NCBI GenBank assembly: GCA_023427845.1 | Contig: JAEYZX010000086.1 | Span: 1 to 13,427 of the forward strand | Reading direction: 5' to 3' | From: Bacteroidota bacterium | GTDB lineage: Bacteria; Bacteroidota; Bacteroidia; Flavobacteriales; Flavobacteriaceae | Length of the DNA: 13,427 bases | Part shown: positions 1 through 7,163 of the stretch, piece after piece | How positions within the stretch are numbered: position 1 is the first letter of the stretch | Layout: each line of letters begins with the position of its first letter | The notes under the pieces: model-generated | Told to the model about the DNA's origin: nothing | The model's input: only the letters and a program-made list of their open reading frames with translations | Database searches by the model: none | Program-made: the position numbers and the translations under genes

Positions 1-194
1 GGGCAGGGCCGATGGCGAGTTTGATGATCGAGAAATACCTTCGCGGAAAGATTACGCGCACCGATCTCGAGAAGCGTATGCTGGAAGGAAGCCTGCAGGG
101 CGAATATGCGAAATATACGGGAAAAAAAGCCGACAGCATTTTTTCCCTGAAGCCTAAGCCGGTCGTTGTTGATACGACCGAAGCGGAAAATTAA
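1..194 (+). CDS. mrdA: Penicillin-binding protein 2, C-terminal fragment (partial)
   Basis: Only the last 64 or so residues are visible, and the reading frame stays open to the left window edge, so the start lies outside. The fragment begins Ala-Gly-Pro-Met-Ala-Ser-Leu-Met-Ile-Glu-Lys-Tyr-Leu, which resembles the end of the transpeptidase domain of flavobacterial PBP2, and ends in a hydrophilic tail rich in Lys, Pro and acidic residues. The active-site motifs (SxxK, SxN, KTG) would be upstream and cannot be checked. PBP2 is the class B transpeptidase that cross-links peptidoglycan during side-wall growth and partners with RodA. The identification rests mainly on the gene 5 nt downstream being rodA, since mreBCD-mrdA-rodA is the usual order in this group. 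The methionine at position 12 is internal, not a start. Confidence 0.8.
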   Translation, partial: AGPMASLMIEKYLRGKITRTDLEKRMLEGSLQGEYAKYTGKKADSIFSLKPKPVVVDTTEAEN

Positions 195-199
195 TAGAG

Positions 200-1456
200 A
201 TGAAGAATCAAAGCGTACGAAATAACCTGGACTGGATCAGTGTTTTCATCTACATGACGTTGGTGATCACGGGCTGGCTCAATATTTATTCTTCGTCGCT
301 ACCGATTGGCGAGAGTTCCATCTTCGATTTTACGCAGATTTACGGCAAGCAGATGCTGTTTATTTTGTTCACGATTCCGCTTATATTTATTGTACTTGCC
401 GTTGACGGTAAGTTTTACGAAAAATACGCGAGCATCATTTTTGCGATAGCCCTAATTTCACTTGCGGGGCTTTTCCTGTTTGGAAAAACGATTGCGGGGC
501 AACGGTGTTGGTATGCGATTGGTAGTTTTACAATCCAGCCATCTGAATTTGCAAAGGCAGCAACATCGCTGGCATTGGCGAAATACCTCAGCGACGTGCA
601 GGTGAATCTGAAAGATGTCAAACGCCAGATTCAGGCGTTGCTGATCATTATCCTGCCAATTATTTTAATCCTCCCGCAACCCGATCCCGGAAGTGCATTG
701 ATTTACATCATATTCATTTTGGTACTTTATCGCGAAGGTCTTCCGGGATGGTACATTTGGACCGGTTTTGCTGCGATTGCATTATTCATGCTGACGCTGA
801 TTTTTGATCCGCTGTATGTAATACTCTTTTGTGCGGTTATTATTGCGATCGTTTACATACGAAGCCGGGTTATAAACAGGAATATTGTATTGAGCAGTTT
901 GATTTTAGTGTTGATCAGTGGTTTCGTATTCTCGGTTAGTTATGTATTTGAGAATGTTTTCAAACAGCATCACCGGGACCGCTTCAACATTTTGCTTGGA
1001 AAAGCTGTCGATTTAAGAGGAATCGGATACAATACCAACCAATCGGAAATTGCAATTGGATCGGGCGGCTGGTTTGGCAAAGGATTTTTGGAAGGCACGC
1101 AAACCAAGGGCGGGTTCGTTCCTGAGCAGCACACCGATTACATTTTTACGACCGTTGGCGAAGAATGGGGTTTTGTTGGATCACTGGTTGTCATACTGTT
1201 GTTTGTCGGACTTATATTACGCGTGATTTATTTGGCCGAAAGACAAAAGACAAAGTTTAGCCGTGTATATGGCTATTGCGTTGCCGGTATATTGTTCATT
1301 CACTTTTTTGTAAACACGGCCATGGTTGCCGGAATTTTCCCGACTATTGGCGTTCCGCTTCCTTTCTTTTCGTATGGTGGCTCCGGACTTTGGGGCTTTA
1401 CGATTTTACTGTTCATCTTTTTAAAGATGGATGCGAATAAGGTAAATGAGTGGTAG
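200..1456 (+). CDS. rodA: Rod shape-determining protein RodA (SEDS peptidoglycan glycosyltransferase)
   Basis: This 418-residue polytopic membrane protein of the SEDS family polymerises lipid II into glycan strands in the elongasome, paired with PBP2. Family landmarks are clear: Trp104 in the AGQRCWYAIG stretch, PSEFAK at residues 114-119, QPDPGSAL at 160-167, and HTDYIF at 311-316, where Asp313 matches the essential Asp of E. coli RodA (Asp262). The C-terminal signature VPLPFFSYGGSG spans residues 385-396. About ten hydrophobic helices are visible and the length is normal for RodA. The ATG lies 5 nt after the stop of the PBP2 gene, so the two are very likely co-transcribed and translationally coupled. 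RodA rather than FtsW is preferred because of this neighbour. There is no intrinsic terminator with a T-run right after it; a tandem repeat starts one base past the stop codon. Confidence 0.96.
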   Translation: MKNQSVRNNLDWISVFIYMTLVITGWLNIYSSSLPIGESSIFDFTQIYGKQMLFILFTIPLIFIVLAVDGKFYEKYASIIFAIALISLAGLFLFGKTIAGQRCWYAIGSFTIQPSEFAKAATSLALAKYLSDVQVNLKDVKRQIQALLIIILPIILILPQPDPGSALIYIIFILVLYREGLPGWYIWTGFAAIALFMLTLIFDPLYVILFCAVIIAIVYIRSRVINRNIVLSSLILVLISGFVFSVSYVFENVFKQHHRDRFNILLGKAVDLRGIGYNTNQSEIAIGSGGWFGKGFLEGTQTKGGFVPEQHTDYIFTTVGEEWGFVGSLVVILLFVGLILRVIYLAERQKTKFSRVYGYCVAGILFIHFFVNTAMVAGIFPTIGVPLPFFSYGGSGLWGFTILLFIFLKMDANKVNEW

Positions 1457-1457
1457 T

Positions 1458-1506
1458 CCTATCCCCTAATTCCTAACTCCTAATCCCTAATCCCTCATTC
1501 CTACGT
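1458..1506. repeat. Seven-unit imperfect 7-nt tandem repeat (CCTAATY)
   Basis: Reading on the + strand, seven consecutive 7-nt units can be laid out: CCTATCC, CCTAATT, CCTAACT, CCTAATC, CCTAATC, CCTCATT and CCTACGT. The consensus is CCTAATY; the five units from 1465 to 1499 are the best. The + strand has no G from 1457 to 1504, so the minus strand is C-free and carries G-runs of 2 to 4 spaced by A/T, like GGGATTA telomere-type units. The array begins immediately after the rodA stop codon. No coding potential is seen. A role in G-quadruplex formation, DNA supercoiling or transcript ending is possible but not shown by the sequence. Confidence 0.8.
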
Positions 1507-1507
1507 G

Positions 1508-1620
1508 AAGGATGGAAGCGGCATCCTTTTGCGTCCTTAGGGAAAGCAAAAGATACAGCGGACAGCCTGACGGCGGCGACTGACTTATTTTAAACGGGTG
1601 GTTCAATCCGCCGGCACGCC
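1508..1620 (+). ncRNA. Chain of hairpins after rodA, candidate Flavo-1-like structured RNA
   Basis: Several complementary segments follow each other. GGATG (1510-1514) pairs with CATCC (1522-1526) around a 7-nt loop. TTTTGC (1527-1532) pairs with GCAAAA (1546-1551), stacked directly on the first stem. CGGCGG (1571-1576) can pair with CCGCCG (1608-1613); alternatively GGTGG (1597-1601) pairs with CCGCC (1608-1612), using one G-U pair that works only in + strand RNA. The middle stretch reads AGATACAGCGGACAGCC. From memory, similar GGATGGAAGCGGCATCC...ACAGCGGACAGCC elements are dispersed between genes in flavobacteria and resemble the Flavo-1 RNA motif, but I could not compare it with the Rfam model. 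It could also be a non-transcribed repeat or the 3' UTR of rodA. The structure is well supported; the name is not. Confidence 0.45.
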
Positions 1621-1638
1621 CAAAACCTCTTAATCACC

Positions 1639-1666
1639 AAAAAAAACGCCCCGTGTATACGGAGCG
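1639..1666 (-). terminator. Rho-independent terminator of the prc gene
   Basis: Read on the minus strand, CGCTCCGT (1666-1659), a 4-nt loop (ATAC) and ACGGGGCG (1654-1647) form an 8-bp GC-rich stem with one U-G pair, followed at once by eight T (1646-1639). It lies 23 nt past the stop codon of the minus-strand protease gene. On the + strand the hairpin is followed by TCTTAAG and not by a T-run, so it probably acts in one direction only. Confidence 0.85.
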
Positions 1667-1688
1667 CTCTTAAGTTGTTGCATGGTAA

Positions 1689-3899
1689 TTACGATTTCAC
1701 AAGTTTCTCTTTCTTTTTGAGGGTAACCGCACCATCGAGTTTTTTGGTCTGAAGATCGTCGAGTACGTTGATTGCCTCTTCGATATAGATATCTTTAGCA
1801 AGGCTTTTGTGCCACCTTTCGCGTTTCTCTTTAAGCGTTTCGTCTTTCGCAATCGCTGCTTCTTCGTGTGGAAGCGACTCGAATTTCAAATGGTTCTCGT
1901 ACTTGGATATCGATTTGTATTTTTTAGCGGTTTCTTCAAGTGCGTTTTGTTTTGCACGGAATACGTCCAGTTTCAGGCTGTAAACGGTTTCTTCGCTTCG
2001 TTGGTTGATCCATTTCGCGTTTTCGTCGATTAACTGGAACTGGTAATTTTCTGACATCCGGCGTTTACTGTTGGCAATTGCCTTGTCGAAATTGTGCTGT
2101 TTTTTCCAAACCTGGTATTGCGCCGGTTCGATCTTATCGTAAGGCATCGCATTCTCGATATCGCGCTCTCCCATTTTGATATAGGAGTACCGGTCGGGCA
2201 TTGCCACGTCGCTATGGACGCCTTCCAATTGCGTTGAGCCGCCGTTGATCCTGTAGAATTTCTGCGTTGTGATCTTCAAAGCGCCGAGGTCTCCCATGTC
2301 GCTGTTTCGGATAAAATCGTTCAGGTCGATTACGGTTTGCACGGTGCCTTTTCCATAGGTCTGCTTGCTTCCGAGGACGACACCTCGTTTGTAGTCCTGC
2401 ATTGCAGCAGCGAGAATTTCTGATGCCGAAGCGGAGAAATTGTTCACCATAACCACGAGTGGCCCGTCCCAAACCACTTTATCATCCTTATCGTACAATA
2501 CTTCCTGTCGTTTGCCGGCAGTCTTGACTTGCACTATTGGTCCCTTTTCGATGAAAAGTCCGGCGATATCCACAACAGTTTTTAACGAACCTCCTCCATT
2601 GTCACGAACATCCAGCACAATTCCCTGTACGCCTGCTGCTTTTAGTCTTTCAACTTCAATCGCGATATCTTTTGCCGAGTCGCGGCTGTTTGGATTATCA
2701 AAATCGATATAGAATTTAGGAAGGTAGATAATACCGTATTTATGTCCGTCTTTCTCGACCACACTCGATTTGGCATACGTTTCTTCAATTTCGACCTCGT
2801 CGCGGATTATGGAAATCACCTTTAAAGTCCCATCAGCTTTTTTAACTGAAAGCCGAACCTCGGTACCTTTTGGCCCTTTAATTTTTTTGACGACATCGTC
2901 GAGGCGCATTCCTACTACGTCAACAGGCTCTTTGGCGCCTTGTGCGACTTTCAGGATCACATCTCCGGGCTCGAGTTCTTTTCCTCTCCAGGCAGGACCG
3001 CCCGAAATAAGTTCAGTGATTTCGGTAAAATCATTTTTCTTCTGCAAACGGGCACCGATGCCTTCCAGCTTTCCGCTCATATCCACATTGAAACGCTCTT
3101 TTTCATCGGGTGCAAAATACGACGTATGCGGGTCAAATCGTGTTGCGATCGAGTTCACAAATACCGAAAACCAGTCATCGCGGGTCAGTTCATCAACAAA
3201 TCCGAAATATTCATTTAATGATTTTAATGATGCTTCGCGGGTTTCTTTTTCAAGTTCTTCAAAACTTTTCTTTTCGATCTTTACTTTTTCTTTGGTGCTA
3301 TCCAACTTTGGTTCATCTGTATCCGATGCAGCAGTATCTGCCTTGCCTTCCTGAAGGTCCAATTTATCAGTCAACGACGAAAGCGCGGACAGTTTGATCT
3401 GCTTGCGCCACTTCTCTTTCAGTTCGGCGACATTAGCAGCATACGGAAGTTTTTCATAGTCGGTATTGAAGCTCTCATCGACATTGTAATTGAACGGCTT
3501 ATCAAGAATCTCTTTATAATAGGTCTTGCTTTCTTTGATTCGCAGCATTAGACGTTTATAGGTCAAATCAAAGAATGACAGGTCTTTACCTTTAATCTGA
3601 TCATCCAGCAGCAATTCATATTTTGAAAATTCATCGATATCCGACTGCAGGAAAAACCGCTTTGAAGGATCAAGCGCCGTAATGTAGTCCTTGTAAACAC
3701 CTTTCGAAAATTCATCATTGATCTCGGCCGGCTCAAAATGACCTCTGTCAATTACAAATGCAAGCAACTCCAACAAAAGCCTGTCCTTTCCCGGATCACT
3801 TTTTTCCCTTGGCATAAAGCCCCACATTGCCACCGATAAGGCGACAACCACCAGTAGTATTTTATAGTTTCTTTTCATAAATTGGAGTATAGCATTCAT
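1689..3899 (-). CDS. prc: C-terminal (tail-specific) processing protease Prc/Tsp, family S41
   Basis: This roughly 736-residue periplasmic serine protease trims or degrades exported proteins from their C-termini, for example cell-wall hydrolases or their regulators. An N-terminal hydrophobic anchor (IL-LVVVALSVAMW) follows MKRNYK. An N-terminal helical domain comes next, then a PDZ domain at about residues 265-350, then the S41 core. Counting from the ATG at 3899, the nucleophile is expected at Ser491 in NNFSASASEIL and the general base at Lys517 in TYGKGTVQ, the Ser-Lys dyad of E. coli Tsp. A C-terminal DUF3340-like helical region completes the fold. A charged, low-complexity stretch (about residues 180-222) separates the N-terminal and PDZ parts. 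A TTG in frame at 3902 and an ATG at 3878 (MKRNYK) are alternative starts; the last puts the signal anchor closest to the terminus. The gene diverges from surE and has its own terminator. Confidence 0.95.
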   Translation of the reverse strand: MNAILQFMKRNYKILLVVVALSVAMWGFMPREKSDPGKDRLLLELLAFVIDRGHFEPAEINDEFSKGVYKDYITALDPSKRFFLQSDIDEFSKYELLLDDQIKGKDLSFFDLTYKRLMLRIKESKTYYKEILDKPFNYNVDESFNTDYEKLPYAANVAELKEKWRKQIKLSALSSLTDKLDLQEGKADTAASDTDEPKLDSTKEKVKIEKKSFEELEKETREASLKSLNEYFGFVDELTRDDWFSVFVNSIATRFDPHTSYFAPDEKERFNVDMSGKLEGIGARLQKKNDFTEITELISGGPAWRGKELEPGDVILKVAQGAKEPVDVVGMRLDDVVKKIKGPKGTEVRLSVKKADGTLKVISIIRDEVEIEETYAKSSVVEKDGHKYGIIYLPKFYIDFDNPNSRDSAKDIAIEVERLKAAGVQGIVLDVRDNGGGSLKTVVDIAGLFIEKGPIVQVKTAGKRQEVLYDKDDKVVWDGPLVVMVNNFSASASEILAAAMQDYKRGVVLGSKQTYGKGTVQTVIDLNDFIRNSDMGDLGALKITTQKFYRINGGSTQLEGVHSDVAMPDRYSYIKMGERDIENAMPYDKIEPAQYQVWKKQHNFDKAIANSKRRMSENYQFQLIDENAKWINQRSEETVYSLKLDVFRAKQNALEETAKKYKSISKYENHLKFESLPHEEAAIAKDETLKEKRERWHKSLAKDIYIEEAINVLDDLQTKKLDGAVTLKKKEKLVKS

Positions 3900-4007
3900 C
3901 AACGTTTTTGAAAATAAATTTAAGGAAAAACTATGCCAATAGGCTCATAGCGTGCGGCTAATTTTTTGTTAAAGGTGCTAATGTAATGACTAACTTCTAA
4001 AAAAGCG

Positions 4008-4015
4008 TATTTTTG
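4008..4015 (+). promoter_or_regulatory. Candidate Bacteroidota -7 box for the surE operon
   Basis: TATTTTTG matches the Bacteroidota -7 consensus TAnnTTTG exactly and lies about 40 nt before the surE start, leaving a leader of about 30 nt. It sits in the 150-bp spacer between the divergent prc and surE genes. No good TTG (-33 box) is found at the usual 17-23 nt upstream, so the call rests on one box in AT-rich DNA. Confidence 0.4.
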
Positions 4016-4053
4016 TAACAATTTTGGGATAACCAGCAATCCTCACCTCTCCA

Positions 4054-4836
4054 ATGAGTAGAAAACCACTGATTTTAGTTACAAATGACGATGGCATTAC
4101 CGCCCCCGGAATCCGCGCACTGATTTCTGTCATGGAACAGATTGGCCGCGTAATCGTAGTGGCGCCCGACAGTCCGCAGTCGGCTACCGGCCATGCCATA
4201 ACGATCAACAACACCTTATACATCAACAAGGTTTCTGCCAATGATGCCGCGATTCCCGAATACAGCTGCTCGGGAACGCCGGTCGATTGCGTAAAGCTGG
4301 CAGTAAATGAAATCATAAAACACAAACCGGATCTTTGTGTCTCGGGCGTTAATCACGGATCGAATTCTTCGATAAATGTAATTTATTCGGGAACGATGAG
4401 TGCCGCGGTGGAAGCCGGGATAGAAGGAATTCCCGCAATCGGATTTTCATTGATGGATTATGACTGGGACGCCGATTTTGAGCAGGTGAAACCGTTCATC
4501 AAAAAAATCACGCTTGAAGTATTGGAAAACGGGCTTCCGGAAGGTGTTGTTTTAAACGTCAATTTTCCAAAACTGAAAACTAAAGACATTAAGGGAATCC
4601 GTGTTTGCCGCCAGGCAAAGGCTATCTGGATGGAAAAATTCGATAAAAGGCAGACCCCTCAAGGAAAGGATTACTACTGGCTTACAGGTGAATTCGTAAA
4701 CCAGGATCACGGAGACGATACCGATGAATGGGCACTTGAAAACGGCTACGTTTCGTTGGTTCCTGTACAGTTTGACCTGACGGCACATCATGCGATGCAA
4801 ATTCTAAACACATGGGATTTAAATGAGAAAGATTGA
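4054..4836 (+). CDS. surE: 5'/3'-nucleotidase SurE
   Basis: A 260-residue cytoplasmic, divalent-metal-dependent phosphatase that removes 5' or 3' phosphate from nucleoside monophosphates and is linked to stationary-phase survival. The N-terminal VTNDDGITAPG (residues 9-19) holds the metal ligands Asp12 and Asp13. Ser43 in DSPQSATGH and Asn100 in SGVNHGSN complete the site by comparison with Thermotoga SurE (Asp8, Asp9, Ser39, Asn95). The GTPVDCV motif lies at residues 74-80. The length is normal. The ATG at 4054 fits because the first strand of the fold starts at once (PLILVTNDDG). The gene overlaps the next one by 14 nt, and lpxB follows, so the three genes are probably one operon. This surE-lpxB pairing is, as I recall, common in flavobacteria; the reason for it is not evident. 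Confidence 0.97.
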   Translation: MSRKPLILVTNDDGITAPGIRALISVMEQIGRVIVVAPDSPQSATGHAITINNTLYINKVSANDAAIPEYSCSGTPVDCVKLAVNEIIKHKPDLCVSGVNHGSNSSINVIYSGTMSAAVEAGIEGIPAIGFSLMDYDWDADFEQVKPFIKKITLEVLENGLPEGVVLNVNFPKLKTKDIKGIRVCRQAKAIWMEKFDKRQTPQGKDYYWLTGEFVNQDHGDDTDEWALENGYVSLVPVQFDLTAHHAMQILNTWDLNEKD

Positions 4837-5095
4837 TTTGTTGTTCGGGGTATTGTTCGGTCTTGCAACGGCACTATTGGGCAGCTATCTGTTCCTGATT
4901 TTATTTGTTGACGACAGTCTGACGGCCGGAATCGCAAAAATCAAAGCGAATGAACACCTCGGTAAAATAATTACATTGGGTGCCGTACTGAATCTGATCC
5001 TTTTTTTCAGTCTGTTGCATTTCAAAAAAGAACTGATGGCACGTGGCGTTATCCTTGCAACGATTTTGCTCGCAATCTTAACGATATTCTTATAA
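4823..5095 (+). CDS. Small three-helix membrane protein of unknown function
   Basis: I do not recognise this 90-residue protein. It is basic at the N-terminus (MRKID) and has three hydrophobic segments, at about residues 7-29, 48-66 and 73-90. A short loop between the first two (DDSLTAGIAKIKANEH) holds most of its charges. The chain ends in hydrophobic residues with no tail. The start codon lies inside the last codons of surE in another frame (14-nt overlap), and its stop is 1 nt before lpxB, so translation is probably coupled to both. The tight packing argues that it is real and co-expressed. The position next to lpxB suggests, but does not show, an inner-membrane role in envelope or lipid A synthesis. 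Confidence 0.8.
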   Translation: MRKIDLLFGVLFGLATALLGSYLFLILFVDDSLTAGIAKIKANEHLGKIITLGAVLNLILFFSLLHFKKELMARGVILATILLAILTIFL

Positions 5096-5096
5096 A

Positions 5097-6215
5097 ATGA
5101 AATATTATATCATCGCCGGCGAAGCGTCGGGTGACCTTCACGGATCGAACCTGATGAAAGAGCTTTACGAACTTGATCCGGATGCTGAAATTCGTTTTTG
5201 GGGTGGCGATTTGATGCAATCGGTTGGCGGAACGTTGGTAAAGCATTACAAGGAACTCGCCTTTATGGGATTCGCCGAAGTGCTGTTCAATCTGAAAACC
5301 ATTTTGGGAAATATCAAATTCTGCAAAAGCGATATTACAGCGTTCGATCCGGATGCGATTATTTTCATCGATTATCCCGGGTTCAACATGCGGATTGCTA
5401 AGTGGGCAAAACAGCGCGGCTACAAAACGCACTACTACGTTTCGCCACAAATCTGGGCATGGAAAGAAAACCGCATCGCGTCAATTAAACGGGATGTCGA
5501 TAAAATGTATGTCATCCTGCCATTTGAAAAGGATTTTTATGAAATCAAACACGGATACGGAGTCGAATTCGTCGGACATCCGCTAATTGATGCAATCCAT
5601 AACCGGACTGCCGCCGATCCAGTTGATTTCCGCCTTCAACACAATTTGGATGAAAGGCCGATAATTGCACTTTTACCCGGAAGCCGAAAGCAGGAAATCA
5701 CAAAATTGCTGACGGTAATGCTCACTTCGGTCAAAAAATTCCCCAATTATCAATTTGTTATAGCGGGTGCGCCCGGCCAAGACTTTGAATTCTATAAGCA
5801 ATTCATCGATAACAATGACGTAAAGTTCATTTCGAATCAAACCTACGACCTGCTTGCGATGTCGCATGCCGCGCTCGTCACTTCAGGCACGGCAACGCTT
5901 GAAACCGCGCTCTTCAAAGTTCCGGAAGTGGTTTGCTACAAAGGGAATTACATTTCGTACCAAATTGCGAAGCGCGTCATTACATTGAAATACATCTCGC
6001 TTGTGAACCTGATCATGGATAAAGAAGTCGTCACCGAACTGATTCAAAGCGAATGTAACGAAACCAGGTTGGCAGAGGAACTTCAGAAACTGCTGGACGT
6101 AGATCATCGCAGCCGACTTTTATCGGAATACGAACAACTAGAGCAGAGATTAGGCGGAATCGGGGCGAGTAAAAAGGTCGCTAAGCTGATTGTTGATAAC
6201 TTGCGGAAATTTTAA
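5097..6215 (+). CDS. lpxB: Lipid-A-disaccharide synthase LpxB
   Basis: This 372-residue peripheral membrane glycosyltransferase (GT19) joins UDP-2,3-diacylglucosamine and lipid X (2,3-diacylglucosamine 1-phosphate) to form the lipid A disaccharide, releasing UDP. Family motifs are all present: GEASGDLHGS at residues 8-17, FIDYPGFN at 90-97, SPQIWAW at 116-122, LPGSRKQE at 193-200 in the start of the C-terminal nucleotide-binding half, and TSGTATLETAL at 262-272. The length is normal. The ATG is 1 nt after the stop of the small membrane protein gene, and the conserved start MKYYIIAGEASGD leaves no doubt about it. It confirms a Gram-negative envelope with LPS. No clear terminator follows. Confidence 0.98.
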   Translation: MKYYIIAGEASGDLHGSNLMKELYELDPDAEIRFWGGDLMQSVGGTLVKHYKELAFMGFAEVLFNLKTILGNIKFCKSDITAFDPDAIIFIDYPGFNMRIAKWAKQRGYKTHYYVSPQIWAWKENRIASIKRDVDKMYVILPFEKDFYEIKHGYGVEFVGHPLIDAIHNRTAADPVDFRLQHNLDERPIIALLPGSRKQEITKLLTVMLTSVKKFPNYQFVIAGAPGQDFEFYKQFIDNNDVKFISNQTYDLLAMSHAALVTSGTATLETALFKVPEVVCYKGNYISYQIAKRVITLKYISLVNLIMDKEVVTELIQSECNETRLAEELQKLLDVDHRSRLLSEYEQLEQRLGGIGASKKVAKLIVDNLRKF

Positions 6216-6339
6216 GTCGATTGAAATCTTACCATAAACTCTTATTTCATAGGCTTTCGCAAAAATTTTCCATTGCCGCGGTATCTTGTTTTTAAAAAAT
6301 TTTAACATCTTATGTTTCGCAGTTCCATGGGAATTGTAT

Positions 6340-6347
6340 TATTTTTG
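6340..6347 (+). promoter_or_regulatory. Candidate -7 box upstream of the NlpC/P60 gene
   Basis: TATTTTTG matches TAnnTTTG and would give a leader of about 110 nt. There is no convincing -33 TTG at the right distance. An alternative pair is TTG at 6286-6288 with TATGTTTC at 6311-6318, spaced 22 nt, in which the -33 box is good but the -7 box has one mismatch. I cannot choose between them from sequence alone. The rest of the 249-bp spacer (6216-6464) is AT-rich and has no open reading frame of note. Confidence 0.3.
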
Positions 6348-6369
6348 ATTATAATTATGTAATAAACTG

Positions 6370-6400
6370 CATGTTAGCGGCGTTACATGGTTAATAACCA
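6370..6400. promoter_or_regulatory. Two overlapping dyads upstream of the NlpC/P60 gene
   Basis: CATGT (6370-6374) and ACATG (6385-6389) form one inverted repeat with a 10-nt centre. TGGTTA (6388-6393) and TAACCA (6395-6400) form a second, perfect one around a single central A. They end 64 nt before the start codon. They could be operator half-sites or a leader hairpin; neither is followed by a T-run. Chance in AT-rich DNA is possible. Confidence 0.3.
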
Positions 6401-6464
6401 AAAATTCGCCCCAGAATTTTATTTATAAATCTAAAGGCCAGTCCTGAAAAATAAAAAATAAAAT

Positions 6465-7094
6465 ATGTTCAAATCCGCCCTGTTCAAAGTTGCTTTCCTG
6501 ACGATCCTACTGTCGGCCTACACGGGAAATTCACAAGTCATAACCTCTAAAAAAGAAGCTGTAAAAAAAGGTGTTTACCAAAAGCCTTCCGAAAATTTAC
6601 AGGCAAATGCTGCCGAGAAGTCAAAAACCTCAAAATCGGCAAAAAATAAAACCAAGTCGGCTATCATAAAAGAAACCGAGGACAAAGATTTATTTCCGAT
6701 GCCAAATGAAAACTACCTTGCAGTGCAGATGATCAACAATGCGATGTCGTTTATCGGCGTTCGCTACCGTGGTGGCGGCACTACCAAGGCTGGAATGGAT
6801 TGTTCGGGAATGGTAACTGCAGTGTGCGACATTTTTGATATGTCATTGCCGCGGAGTTCAAGAGAAATGGCAAAAGTCGGAAAAAAGATTGCAACAGAGG
6901 AAATTCAAAAAGGCGATTTGATATTCTTCAAAACAAATGGGAAGAGCATTATCAACCATGTCGGTATGGTAATAGACGTAATTGGCGATGAAATCAAATT
7001 TGTACACTCGTCGACTTCCAAAGGCGTAATAGTATCTTCAACGAAGGAACCGTATTACAGCAGGACTTTCGCTCAGGCAAACCGCATTCTATAG
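6465..7094 (+). CDS. Exported NlpC/P60 (C40) cell-wall peptidase
   Basis: A 209-residue protein with a signal peptide (MFKSALFKVAFLTILLSAYTGNSQ, given here only as a region, residues 1 to about 24), a Lys/Ser/Thr-rich linker (about 28-75) and a C-terminal NlpC/P60 domain (about 82-209). The cysteine-peptidase triad is visible: Cys113 in MDCSGMV, His165 in NHVGMVID, and His181 in VHSSTSKG. Enzymes of this family cut peptide bonds in the peptidoglycan stem, typically D-Glu-gamma-meso-DAP. It probably acts in the periplasm; there is no lipobox and no SH3 or LysM domain. The first conserved helix starts after LFPMPNENY. The gene stands alone between an AT-rich spacer and its own terminator, so it is probably transcribed separately. 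The exact substrate is not predictable. Confidence 0.92.
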   Translation: MFKSALFKVAFLTILLSAYTGNSQVITSKKEAVKKGVYQKPSENLQANAAEKSKTSKSAKNKTKSAIIKETEDKDLFPMPNENYLAVQMINNAMSFIGVRYRGGGTTKAGMDCSGMVTAVCDIFDMSLPRSSREMAKVGKKIATEEIQKGDLIFFKTNGKSIINHVGMVIDVIGDEIKFVHSSTSKGVIVSSTKEPYYSRTFAQANRIL

Positions 7095-7110
7095 TTAACC
7101 AATAGTTTAC

Positions 7111-7141
7111 AAAAAGGGGCACTTTAAGTGTCCCTTTTTTT
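7111..7141 (+). terminator. Rho-independent terminator after the NlpC/P60 gene
   Basis: GGGGCAC (7116-7122) and GTGTCCC (7128-7134) form a 7-bp stem with one G-U pair around TTTAA, 22 nt after the stop codon... the stem is flanked by five A on the left and seven T (7135-7141) on the right, so it can extend by A-U pairs and could also work on the minus strand, although no minus-strand gene ends here. Confidence 0.9.
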
Positions 7142-7149
7142 GTTTAACA

Positions 7150-7163
7150 AAATCTGCAGATTT
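7150..7163. promoter_or_regulatory. Perfect 14-bp palindrome upstream of comEC
   Basis: AAATCTGCAGATTT is a perfect dyad lying between the terminator of the preceding gene and the comEC start, about 54 nt before the ATG. A smaller dyad follows at 7183-7195 (GCTAC, GGA, GTAGC), directly before TTTATTTTAA. The longer palindrome is a plausible operator, but no regulator family is recognised. Confidence 0.35.

Noticed and set aside
1458..1506. CRISPR array
   Set aside because: The repeat unit is only 7 nt and there are no spacers or cas genes.
1597..1619. tRNA T-arm-like sequence (GGTTCAATCC followed by a CCA-like end)
   Set aside because: In the T-arm register with a 7-nt loop the 5-bp stem does not pair, and the 70 nt upstream cannot form an acceptor stem or anticodon arm. 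Resemblance judged accidental.
1647..1666. Bidirectional terminator also serving rodA
   Set aside because: On the + strand the hairpin is followed by TCTTAAG rather than a T-run, and it lies about 190 nt past the rodA stop; only the minus-strand direction is supported.
2770..3354. Long + strand open frame (194 codons) opposite prc
   Set aside because: It lies wholly antisense to a gene with clear family motifs, is very rich in Ser, Thr and Phe as expected from reading the opposite strand, and has no recognisable domain or start context.
4552..4800. Minus-strand open frame inside surE
   Set aside because: It is antisense to the well-conserved SurE C-terminal region and shows no features of a protein-coding gene.
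6216..6464. Possible small gene or lpxB terminator in the spacer
   Set aside because: No open frame with a plausible protein and no GC-rich hairpin with a T-run could be found; only AT-rich DNA with possible promoter boxes and small dyads.
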